A stretch of DNA of 64,000 nucleotides, from assembly GCA_964036295.1 (NCBI GenBank), contig OZ038464.1:6434001-6498000 (forward strand), read 5' to 3'. A model generated the notes under the pieces. The model saw nothing but the letters and a program-made list of their open reading frames with translations, did not search any database and had not been told where the DNA came from. Position numbers and translations under genes: made by a program. Positions 39,020 to 49,300 of the stretch are shown in pieces. Every line of letters begins with the position of its first letter. Position 1 is the stretch's first letter. This DNA is from Plumapathes pennacea (lineage: Eukaryota; Cnidaria; Anthozoa; Antipatharia; Myriopathidae).

Positions 39020-40072
39020 TTTTAGGACACTTCCATGCAATTCCTTATGCACTACTAATGCCTTCCACACACTGACTCAATCTACTGTAATTACAGGTAT
39101 TCATAAATTCCATGTGCATATGAAATCTCTTTAAGGGCAACGAACACTTGAAAGCTGTTTGCTCATTTTTTCAACTGGTCATATCTTGTATATTTCCATG
39201 CAAATAGTTATAGTTCCTCATCCAAGTTACAGTTTCACAATTTACACAGAGAAACAGGAATAGGGACACTGGATGAATACACAAAACAATAGGAGGTCAA
39301 ACTTTCTTCAGATTAGTTCAGTTTGTTTAAAAATTCACTTTTTCGGCCGGTATTACACCCACCCTCCGAGAGTTTCTATTTGGCTAGAAGACTAAAGTGT
39401 ATACAGCCAAACCCCACTATTTCGAAGTCCCACGAGACATGAAAAAAAGCTTGAGATGGCGGGGTTTTGAAATAACCAAACTAGCATCAAATTACAAGGT
39501 GCATCGATTCCATGCATCTACATGTAAGCATATTAAGCATATTAAGACAAATTTCCAAGCCTTTACAACAGGATATGAATATACAGAAGATGGGACATTG
39601 CAAGTTATCAAGCAATGTTACACCATCGACAAGTAAATCAGTACGAGTTCAATTAAAATTTGATATTTCCAGCTGTGCCCTGATGTGTTCTGTTGTTTGT
39701 CCATAAAAGTTGACGTAGAGTTCGCAATAACAGGGTCAAATTTAGGTCAAGGGGAACAAGGATCAGTTCCAAATAGCAGGGAGTTCAAATGACGGAGTTC
39801 GAAATAGCTGTAGTAAATGACTGTAAAAATGATGGTAAATCCAAGCAGATTTGGCTTGACTTCAAAATAGCAGGGACTTCGAATTAACCAAGTTCAAAAT
39901 AGCAGGCTTCCACTGTACTTTACTGCATACATTTGTGCATAACATATTTGTGGTCGGCATACAGTACAGTGGTATAGGACACTTTCCATGCAAATCCACA
40001 CACACTCCTAATAAAATGCACACACTTGCAGCAATTACAGGAATTACAGGTATTCATAAATTACATGTGTAG
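39020..40072. repeat. diverged direct repeats flanking a MITE
   Basis: About 39023-39120 and 39976-40070 share AGGACACTT(T)CCATGCAA, CACACAC..., and ATTACAGGTATTCATAAATT. The TA-flanked MITE lies between them. Confidence 0.6.
39404..39915. mobile_element. MITE, Tc1/mariner-pogo type, 512 bp
   Basis: Ends CAGCCAAACCCCACTATTTC and, reversed, CAGTGGAAGCCTGCTATTTT form imperfect terminal inverted repeats. TA flanks each end (39402-39403 and 39916-39917). The termini carry subterminal repeats of TTCGAA/TTCAAA with ATAGCAGG. No transposase. Confidence 0.7.
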
Positions 40073-40829
40073 CCAATGCAATATACAAACTCAATATATA
40101 GATTCTCTCCGCTTTATAAAAAGAAAATGTATAAGTGATTTAGTGAGAATTTATGGTTTAGTCAGCTTTTACCTGAGCAATGTATCAAAAACCAAGTCCT
40201 CCTTATTGTATGGTATATTTCTAGTTGGAAACTGAAGGAGAAAATTGAAGTTGGTCATGAGATTATTTTAGCGAATAGATAGCAGGTTTTGTGATAGATA
40301 CGCAATCCTTACTTCTCCAGGGTAAAATAAGAAACGCTAAAGTATGTACACACAAATCTAGGGGCACACTGCTCCGTATTAACACAACGAACTCAATCGA
40401 ACATTGAAGTGGCGTTTCAACTGAGGCGTTTGCACGGTCGGACTTTGCAGTATCAGCACACAGCTCGGTACAACATTTGAGTCCGACTGAAACAGAATAC
40501 ACGAAAAGAACTACAGATCCCAAGTGGAATGCATGTGTAATAGCATGTCACCTTACGTTTTATATCGCCGAATGAGCGAGCAACTGTTGCCAAGATGTTC
40601 ATATGTATGGCCTACATGAACACCAAGGTATTATACGTTATCTAGCTCGCCTCTCGAGGCAAAAAAACTGTGTGTTATTAAACTAAAAGAAGCAAAAATC
40701 ACTGCAAATCTTACTCACCTCGCACCTCGAGTCGCCAACGCCACGCTTTGGACTCGGCTCTGGAGGAAATGGGAACTAGTAGGAACAATCTCGTCCTCAG
40801 GACACCTCGGCAAACGTCGGGGGCACTCC
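40073..40829. other. no gene recognised
   Basis: Short ORFs without motifs. Confidence 0.35.
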
Positions 40830-41220
40830 CATATATGGCTATACGGGGTTGTGCGCTCAACAGGGTATAGTTTTTGCATCTCCGACTCTGGAAACAGGGT
40901 ATACAAATCACCGCTTCTCTCTGGGACAAGGGTATACTTTTTGTTCAGTCTGGCTCTGGAACAGGGTCGATATTTCTTCCTGCAAGAATCCTTGATGATT
41001 TATAGTCGAGTCTGCCGCTGCAAAACAGCTCTGAACTGTTACTTTAAATCTGTGCAACGCCACATTTTTATTCAAGCACGCCATTGTGGATTTGTGGAGT
41101 CGCCTCTAGCCTGGAACAGGGCATCTATTTTCACTATTTTGTCCGGAACAGGGTAGCAAAATTGCGTTTGAAACAGGGTCAACCTCGTTCCCAGGCTCTT
41201 TTATCTCCCGGCCCATCTAC
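40830..41220. repeat. dispersed repeat, CAGGGTA-rich (copy 1)
   Basis: At least seven CAGGGTA/CAGGGTC/CAGGGC phrases (for example 40860, 40896, 40964, 41147) in a segment beginning CCATATATGG. The opposite orientation of the same family lies at 55540-55880. Confidence 0.6.
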
Positions 41221-41623
41221 AGTATTAGAATGCAGATACGAGCCGAGATATTCTACTTGATGGGAGGAGAGCTCTTACCTGACTCGTCACACATTTAGGT
41301 TTTAATTGAGGGAGCTCCGCCTTCTATATGAGTAAGTTATATCAAGTCAGGCAGTTTGTTTGCTAGCCAATGTCTGTGACGTCAGTGGGTGAAAACGTCA
41401 CGGGAAATAACTAACGTTATCATGACACAGCCACCTCTAAGCTCTGTTTTAGCTCTTCACGCTATGACTCAAGTCCAGCTTACACAAACAGGTGCCGCCG
41501 AGGTTTGGAGGCAACATTTTGTCAAATATTTTCTTTCAAATGCATTAAAAAGTGTCAGAGTTTTCTTCGGGATAGTTTCCAAAACGAACTGCAAAGAAAA
41601 CATCTGGGACCAAGATATATAAA

Positions 41624-41812
41624 ACTGTGTTCGGATATTGTCAATAAACAGCGATAGTTCGCCAGGCGGGGGTTATTTGCTGTTATGACCCATCAAATAT
41701 TTCCTCCCGCGCGTGATTGGTAGAATCGTGACACGTTCACGAGCGGACGTTATCAGCGAATAACCCCCGCCTGGCGAACTAACGCTGTTTATTGACAATA
41801 TCCGAACACAGT
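41624..41812. repeat. MITE with 54-bp near-perfect inverted arms
   Basis: Arms 41624-41677 and 41759-41812 differ at one position by eye (GCGATAG against GCGTTAG). The outer ends read ACTGTGTTCGGATATTG. The central 81 bp itself is repeated inverted at 42157-42240. Confidence 0.88.
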
Positions 41813-41969
41813 TCTATTTATTTAGTCACAAAAATCATTACAAGATGACTACTGAGGAGGACATCAATTTATTGGTCGAAAAAGCAGTTCCAGAAAGCAC
41901 TAAAAAGCTTCACAGTTTCCGCGCCGTTATTTGTGCTGCGAGAGGAAATATTTGAAGGATAATAAAGAC

Positions 41970-42145
41970 AATAAACTACTTTTGGCTTCAGAAATATGCA
42001 CAGATAATTGTCCTTGGACATTATCTGTTTCTCGAAGCTCACAGTTGCCCTCAAGTTTCGCTCTCGGGCAACTGTTCGCTTCTCGGAACAGATAATATTC
42101 TCGGACAATTATCTGTGCATATTTCCTCGCCAAAAGTAGTTTATT
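41970..42145. repeat. 176-bp imperfect palindrome
   Basis: Starts AATAAACTACTTTTGGC and ends with its reverse complement. Inner blocks ATATGCACAGATAATTGTCC and GGCAACTGT pair across a centre near 42058. Lies between the inverted copies at 41680-41757 and 42157-42240, giving a nested structure. Confidence 0.88.
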
Positions 42146-42417
42146 GTTTATATAACGTCCGCTCGTGAGCGGACGATATTCGGTCACGTGTCATGATTCT
42201 ACCAATCACGCACGGGAGGAAAGTGATGGGTCATAATTCTGGATATCTAATCCAGTGCAGCTCTCTCTCGTCCATCCACAAACCAAGCCAGGAAAACAAG
42301 AACAGCAACGCGAAACAAAGTTCTCGTCCAAACTATTCTAGTGCAACGCATCCCATCCACTGGTCATTAACGGCTTTGACAAGTAACTGCTGTCACCCAG
42401 GGGGGCTTGTCTGTGAC

Positions 42418-42576
42418 CTTTTCTGGGGTCAATCCAGCGATAACTGACATCTGTGGTGTTTAGCAAAGGAAGCGTTCTTTCCGTGACGTTTTGTTTGTAG
42501 TAAAGTTCCGAAGCAATACAAGAAATTCTTCTGTGAACTTGGGCGTCGCTTTGGGAAGCAGAATACGCCTTGAACA
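42418..42576 (-). CDS. possible host exon
   Basis: Preceded on the minus strand by a strong acceptor (TTATTTCTTCTTGTCTATTTCAG) and ending at AAAAG|GTCACA. It is 159 nt and open: KAYSASQSDAQVHRRISC, SELYYKQNVTERTLPLL, NTTDVSYRWIDPR, with two N-glycosylation motifs (NVT, NTT). Looks like part of an extracellular domain. No family recognised and no neighbouring exon identified. Confidence 0.35.
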
Positions 42577-42711
42577 CTGAAATAGACAAGAAGAAATAAG
42601 GCGATTTCGACAAATAATGTGACAATTAACCACAGGAAACCCGCCCTGGATTCCGGTGGAGAGGGAGGGTGGGTGACCACCGGAACACCGTATTAGTATT
42701 TTATGGGGCGT

Positions 42712-42960
42712 CTAAGGCCCCGTCCATACTAATCGATGCGTTTTCATATGAAAGCCCGAATTAAGCATGCGCAGATTTCTGGATGAATTACCAGGAGTCT
42801 GGGACAAAGATCACATGATCATCATGACTTCACGCGTTTCGAAAAGCTCCGTTTCCACCTCAGGCCCCTTGTGGACTGGGGACCAACCACCTCAGACCCC
42901 GAACTTCTCAAATTTCGCGTCTGTTTCCGATTAAATACCACAAGTTTCCGGTGTGAAAAG
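42712..42960. repeat. GGCCCCGTCC-ended repeat, copy 1
   Basis: Starts GGCCCCGTCCATACTAATC and includes GGGGACCAACCACCTCAG. Matches, in reverse orientation, the copy at 53643-53990, whose end reads GAGGACGGGGCC. Short MITE-like family. Confidence 0.65.
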
Positions 42961-42964
42961 AAAA

Positions 42965-43080
42965 CTATGGATTCGCTCTGACGAAGGGCTAGCGCTCGAA
43001 ACGTCAGCTATTGTCTCTTTGACGGCGTTCCATTACCCTCATCAACACTTAGTAGTTTATCGATTCACAGGACGTTTTCA
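42965..43080 (+). ncRNA. hammerhead-ribozyme-like motif, possible Penelope terminal repeat
   Basis: CTGACGAAGGGCTAGCGCTC followed directly by GAAACGTC shows the hammerhead core order CUGANGA - stem II (GGGC/GCTC, loop TAGC) - GAAA. Stem III could form between ACGTC and GGCGT (43023-43027) before GTT. Stem I does not pair well. Penelope-like elements often carry hammerheads in their terminal repeats, so this may be a remnant of one. No RT adjoins. Confidence 0.4.
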
Positions 43081-43772
43081 CGCAGGGTAAAATATTTTTG
43101 TCTTCGTTATTTTCTGGTGTCTTTAAAAATACGAACTGCTGCAGATTTGGAAACATGCTTGTGAAAAGCTTGTTACTTCTTGGCTTTCTTTTATTCTTGA
43201 AACAATTCAGAATGCTTAATGACGGAACATATTTCTCTTACTTCGGATCAATCGGATAGATTTTCAGCGCTAATCAGTCCTTGTGGTAGCTCTTTCACTG
43301 TATTTGCCTTAAATCGGATTTCAAAGCCACGAAAAGGTGCAAAAAGACCACTTCACCAAACGGCATTGGGATGACAGAATTTTGCAAGGTGGCAAGTTGC
43401 GTATAACACTGTAAATTACATGCACTTATCAAAAATCGTACAGTTCCAGTAGTATGGGGTTCCGTTTTAAGGCGCGGACGGTGAAACATAGCACCTTTTC
43501 TCTGTGGTAAGAACCTATAAAATATACTCGTTGCTGCAGTTACGTTCCCCTTTGTGGTATATGGCAAACAGCGCTTAGCGTAAAGATCCGCTATTTTGCA
43601 AATTTGTTCATGTTATCCGTCTATTAATCTGTTATAGTCTCGATAAAGGTTCGCGAGTCCCACTTGGAAAAGAAATCATTCAGCGTTACAATTTAACGTA
43701 ACGTACAGACTCTATCTCCTGATCGATCTTCGTTCACTGGCTGTACACAGTTTCTGTGCGCTGAAAAAAAGT

Positions 43773-43776
43773 ACAG
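43773..43776. repeat. candidate target-site duplication ACAG, left copy
   Basis: ACAG precedes the left LTR and follows the right LTR at 53228-53231. Confidence 0.7.
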
Positions 43777-44381
43777 TGTTACGGAGCAGATTTTAGGGGA
43801 CTCGCTTCTGTACTCGATGACTTCTTTATTCGTGGTTCAGTGCTGAGCTCTTGAGCTTCGAGACTAACGGAGAGCTCGGGCTCCAAGTCACAACTCTAGC
43901 TCAACTCCACTCAACTCCACTCTACAAACTACCGGTTTAAGTATGCTCAGGGAGCACGTACAGCGATACCAAACTTCCGTTTGGGTAGACAACTAAATTG
44001 GATAGCAAATCCACAATGAGATTAGACCGGAAAGGAATTGACGGAATTTCCACGGCATAGGCGACTACAAAGACTCCTAAGGTGTCTGTGCATCACGATG
44101 CCGTGCAACCACTTGGCAGCTTAGCTCAAATCGTGCAGGCAAAGCTTACCGACAGGCACGTTCGTAGCGAACCTGGCGCCATGGATTTCCTGCGGTTTGT
44201 GCTGCACACGCAAATGCTTCGCTGACCTCATTTATGAACTATGCTCCTAAAGGCTACTGCAAACCTAAGTCCGAAGGTCAAATTTGAGTTCTTCCGTTTG
44301 CAATTACAAGTTCGCTCCAGGATAGCCGAAATATTATTCTTTATAATAAACCTCCAAATTGTTTCGAATTGTCCCTTGACA
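43777..44381 (-). repeat. 3' LTR, 605 bp
   Basis: On the minus strand begins TGTCAAGGGACAATTCG and ends CTGCTCCGTAACA. AATAAA lies about 50 nt before its end (minus). Identical by eye to 52623-53227. Confidence 0.97.
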
Positions 44382-45699
44382 TTACCCCCCTGTTTTGTAA
44401 AGTCGACTCCGGCGACTAAAAAGAAGAAAAAAAGAAAACAATTTGGCAGAATACATCTGGAGGGAGATCTTGTGGTTGCATACGTAAGGGTTCCTAAGAA
44501 GATATAAAAAAAAATACCGGGCAGCGAATGCCGTATCGTACCAACAGTAACAAATGAGAAAACTCGTCTAAACTAAGGACATATAAAGCATGTTTCGCGG
44601 GTTACATCCGAGCGACAATTTAAAGCAATGTTTTACCAATTTCCCGTGCACAGCATGTCACTTGTTACATGCTAAATCAACTAATTTTACCAAGTTCAGT
44701 TATTTCTAAGCGACTAGTATGGGAGTAACATACTGTATGTGAAATTCGTTACACAAAGTTTAAGCAATGGCAATGTTCAGAGTCTCAATAGGTTCAACCG
44801 AGAGTGTTCTTTTGTCGTTGTCTGATATGTCGCGTGACATAAGTTCAGGGTCTTGGAAGATCGGGTTCTTGGTTGGACGGTCTTGTTCTTGCGCCAGTAG
44901 TAAGGAGTAGCAAGTAGCAAGTCTGGATCGGCTGAGATATCGCTGGATGGAAATGGAGTCATATGGTACGTGCAAGTTTGACTAGAATCGTTCTGTTGGA
45001 CATGTTCTTATGTTTGTTTTTTGGATTTGCGGTCACGCAGTATCATGGCGTGCGGTATCGTGGGGCTGCGTGTTGACAGAGCCTGTCGCCTCTTGCGTAG
45101 ATAGTTCACTGATCTTCTGAAAAGCACGCGTTTTGATGTTGGGTTGTTCTCTCTTTGACGAGTGGGTTTTCTTGACAACGAGTGTACGTTTTCCTGACTT
45201 CGGCTGCGTGGTCCAACGTTGTATTAGATAGGAATTGTGTACCAGTATAAATTCTCGTTTGTGGTCAGCGAATCAGCCAAGAGTACAACAGGAGTACCGG
45301 TGATTAGAACAGGTGGCGCAGATGTGGCGTCGTTGAGATGTGAGTGGGGTATCAAAGTTATGAGAAAAACCAAGCCAGACTAAAGCTAACACTTAGATAC
45401 AAAATATGATTCCTACTTATAAAAAGACGAAGATAAAAACTAAGTGATTACAGCAATAGGTTAATGGCTACGTCATCGTAAAAGAAAAGAACTATGTACC
45501 GTAAAAGAACTATGTGTCAGTCCAAACGGTTGATAAAATATACTGACAGACAAAACGAAAGGTTGAACGAACAACTACTGATCTCACTCTGAAAGTTGAA
45601 AATGATATTGCCGGCACAATGTAAAAAGATAACTCGAATTCATATCAAAACATAATTTAGCTAGGTTTGGCTTTCGAACGCAGTGCGCAATCAGTCCGT
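44382..45699 (-). other. noncoding interval between ORF3 and 3' LTR
   Basis: About 1.3 kb with only short frames (such as 44760-44975 on minus). One minus frame near 45060-45240 reads SGKRTLVVKKTHSSKREQP and may be a decayed coding piece. No envelope-like signal peptide or membrane segment found. Confidence 0.5.
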
Positions 45700-46377
45700 T
45701 TAGTGAATCACATCCCGCGAACGACGACGGTATGTGTGTCTGTGGCGATTGCGGGGGCGGGGGCCGTAGAGAATGCGCCTTAAAACTCGTTGGTAACTGC
45801 GATACAATAGATAGTTGCCTTTGGTGTTTAAATGAACCCCGTCACGTAAGTAAACGCTGTCATGGGCGTTAAGCAGGTCCCAGGGAGACCAGAAAGTCAC
45901 AAATGGCAGAAGCCGGAGAGTTTTCCTTAGGGATCGATTGAGGCTAGCGACGCGGCTGTTATATAGGGCCACAATGTCATGTGATTTAAGACGGGGTAAG
46001 ACTGCATTGACGATGATGCGATCGACTTTGTAGGTGAAATGCAAAAAGGTAACGAGCTCTCTGATATGATTGGCAAGCTCCACGGGTTGGATAGCGGGGT
46101 TGCATAAGTCGTTGGAGCCGATTTCTAATAAAATGATGTGAGGCCGGAATTGGGCTACCGCGTGGAGATCGAAACGCCAAAGTTTGGAGACCGTCCTGCC
46201 TCCAATACCTTGGAATGCCAGGGAAATGTTGGTAGACAGGCCCAGGTCGCGATGCACGGTGTCTAGTCTCGTGGTGTTCAGAAAGCGCTCAAAACGCCAT
46301 ACAAAGGAATGACCCAGGATCATGACGCGGGGAGTAGAATAGTGGGGCATGTCTGAAACAGCGGACAGACAGTACAT
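45700..46377 (-). CDS. SGNH/GDSL-hydrolase-like third ORF of the chromovirus
   Basis: From ATG 46377, 19 nt after the pol stop, about 225 codons; a second ATG at 46350 precedes PHYSTPRV. SGNH blocks in order: MILGHSFVWRF (block I, Ser in GHS), GIGGRTV (block II Gly), LLEIGSNDLC (block III, GxND) and DGVHLNTKG (block V, catalytic Asp/His). The C-terminus is very basic (RPRNRHRHTYRRRSR). SGNH hydrolases cleave esters. An esterase domain is known in ORF1 of some CR1-type LINEs, but a separate one behind pol of a Ty3/gypsy element is unusual to me. Intact; substrate unknown. Confidence 0.75.
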   Translation of the reverse strand: MYCLSAVSDMPHYSTPRVMILGHSFVWRFERFLNTTRLDTVHRDLGLSTNISLAFQGIGGRTVSKLWRFDLHAVAQFRPHIILLEIGSNDLCNPAIQPVELANHIRELVTFLHFTYKVDRIIVNAVLPRLKSHDIVALYNSRVASLNRSLRKTLRLLPFVTFWSPWDLLNAHDSVYLRDGVHLNTKGNYLLYRSYQRVLRRILYGPRPRNRHRHTYRRRSRDVIH

Positions 46378-46396
46378 TAGCCAAGAGCGGTCCAAT

Positions 46397-49300
46397 TTAC
46401 TGGGGCATGGGGTTATTTTGATAGTTAGCAAGTAAACGTGGATCAAAAAGATTTTCCTCCGGTTCCCAAGTGGCTTCGGAAATAGGGTAACCCGCCCATT
46501 TGACGAGGTATTGGGTTTGACCACCGTGCACACGATGGCGTAAAATTGTCTCGGCGTTGAAAACGGTTTCATTATCGATCTCCGGTTGATCGTCTGTTGG
46601 GTTGTCGTTTTGCTGGGGAGGGTCGACAACTGGGTCTAGATCCGCAGTAGGAGCGTCCGGCTCCAGCTGAGGTTCATTGGCCGTGAGATCAAAACTGTCA
46701 GGTAAGAGGTCATCTGGGCCCAAATACAGGTCATCAAGAATGTCATCATCCGGTGGATCAATGGGCCGGTCGGTAGGATCGTAAAACAGCTTCATGCGAT
46801 TAGCATGAACGGTAGTTGTGACTGGGCGATTACTGCAAGTTCGTAGTCGGTAATGAACCGGACTGAGTTGTTCGACAATTCGGTACGGCCCGTGCCAATT
46901 ATGCAACAACTTTTTCGACAAGCCTTTGAAGGTTTTGGGCGTAAAAACCCAGACACGTTGTCCTTCAAGAAAGTCCGGTTCCTGTGCCGTTTTATCATAG
47001 TGGTCTTTCATTTTTTGCTGGGCGCGCTGAGTGTTTTCCTTCGCAATGCGTTGGCCCAATTCTATTTGACGAACAATGCGGCGGCGATGTTCGGCAATAG
47101 AGCTAGCGGGGTCCGCTGGGGGTAATAAACTGACATCCATTGGAAGCCGAGCTTCACGGCCGTACAAAAGGTAAAAGGGGGATTCTCCCGTGGTTTCCGA
47201 TGGCGAGGTTCGAAACGCAAACAATGCGGCGGTGATAAAAGTGTCCCAGTCCTTTTGATTCTTACTGACATACATGGAAAGTGTTTGACACAGAGTGGCA
47301 TTAAAACGTTCGACTACGCCGTCGGTTTGTGGATGGTACGCGGTTGTATTTAGTTTCCGAATACTAAAAAGGCGACATACTTCAGCGACGAGCGTAGAAA
47401 GGAAATTTTTTCCTCTGTCAGACAACAAGGTTCGGGGAGCGCCATGGCGAGGAATGATTTCTTGAGTGAGCAAGCGAGCAATTTGAACTGCATCAATAGT
47501 CGGTACCGGAAATGCTTCGACCCATCGTGTGAGATAATCCGTAAAAACTACAATATATTTATTTCCCGAATGTGTCGCTGGCAAGGGACCAAGACAATCG
47601 ACGGCTATGCGATCAAAGGGGCCTTCGACTGGAATGGGGAGTAGTGGCGCTTTACGCTTGTTTCGGGGATGTTTACGTGTAGCGCAATCCGCGCAGGAGC
47701 GAATCCAGTGTTCGACATCTTTGTACATACCCTTCCAATAGTAACGGGCTTTCATTTTCGCATAGGTTTTAAAGAGCCCCAGGTGTCCGCCTGGTAATTC
47801 GTCATGAGCGTTGACTAGAATTTCGTACCGCAGGGCTGCGGGGATTACGAGTTGCGAACGGAAACCCTTGGAAACACGTTTTTCCGAGGTGTCCAGGTGG
47901 TATAACAACCGATCCTGACCGAGATAAAACAAATCTTCGGAGAGCAAGATCTTCCGAGCGCGTGCGCGGTCAAGTGGCAGTTCTTCTTGTTCGAGATAAT
48001 CAATCATATCAATGAGGTCTGGATCGCGGCGTTGGTAGTCATAGAGTCGTTGCGTTTGGATTCCCGCGCTATCGATAGCATTGAGATGACAAGTGTCATA
48101 AGGGCGCCGAGATAACGCGTCCGCATTTCCATTTGCTGTTCCCGGTCGGTGAACGATATCAAAATCAAAACTTTGAATGAGCATGCTCCATCTGGCTAAT
48201 CTACCGTTGGGGCTTTGAATAGACATGAGCCACCGGAGGGCACTATGGTCCGTATGGACGGTAAACTTCCGTCCAGACAGATAAGGCTGAAAACGTTTGA
48301 TGCCATCGATCACTGCTAATGCCTCTCGTTCGGTCGCACTATAGTTCCTTTCCGCTTGATTTAAATCCCGACCGGCGTAAGCTATTGCGACCTCTTTGCC
48401 CTCAACAACTTGACCTAACGTCAATCCGATGCCTGTCTGGCTCGCGTCGACATACAGGTGAAAGGGCAGGCGGAAGTCCGGATAAACTAAGATGGGAGCG
48501 GCGGTTAGGGCGCGTTTGAGCTGATCAAATGCGACTTGACACGATGCGTCCCAGTGAAATTTCACGTTTTTGCTTGAGAGTTTGTTCAGCGGCGCAGCCA
48601 TTTGTGCGAAACCCTTGACAAACCGTCGATAATAATTGGCTAACCCCAAGAAACTACGGACGTCAGTGGTATTCTTAGGAGTAGGGAAATCGCGAACAGC
48701 TTGAATTTTTGCGGGATTGGGCTTTAGGCCGGATGCTGAGACGACATGTCCGAGGTAATCTACTTCCGGTTGGACGAAATGGCATTTGCTTGGTTTGAGG
48801 CGAACATTAGCCTCTCTTAGACGTTTGAAAACTTGCTCAAGGTGTTGGAGGTGTTCATCGAAGGTCCGAGAGAAAATAATCAGGTCGTCTATGTAAACTA
48901 AACAAATAGACCACTGTAGGCCTCTCATCAGATGTGTCATGAGACGCTGGAACGTAGCCGGAGAATTGCAGAGACCAAAAGGAAGAACATTAAACTCGTA
49001 AAGACCGTTGTGGGTGATGAAAGCAGTTTTCTCCTTAGAGTCGTCATCCATTTCAATTTGCCAGTACCCAGATCTTAAATCGAGAGTGGAGAAATAACGC
49101 GCGCCACTGAGGGCATCAAGTGACTCATCGATGCGCGGCAGGGGATGACTGTCTTTTCTGGTCACGTCATTGAGCTTTCGGTAATCAATACAAAAACGCA
49201 TACTGCCGTCAGATTTCTTGACTAGCACTACCGGGGCGGCCCACGGAGAAACCGACGGAGAAATTATGTCATTGTCTAACATTTCTTGCACCTGTTTATC

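Noticed and set aside
44241..44507. ORF starting MLLKATANLSPK, repeated at 53087-53503
   Set aside because: It lies in both LTRs of the chromovirus and is antisense to the element; identity reflects the LTR duplication, not a gene family.
44382..46377. Envelope gene in the chromovirus
   Set aside because: The only ORF after pol has SGNH-hydrolase blocks and lacks a signal peptide, fusion peptide or membrane anchor.
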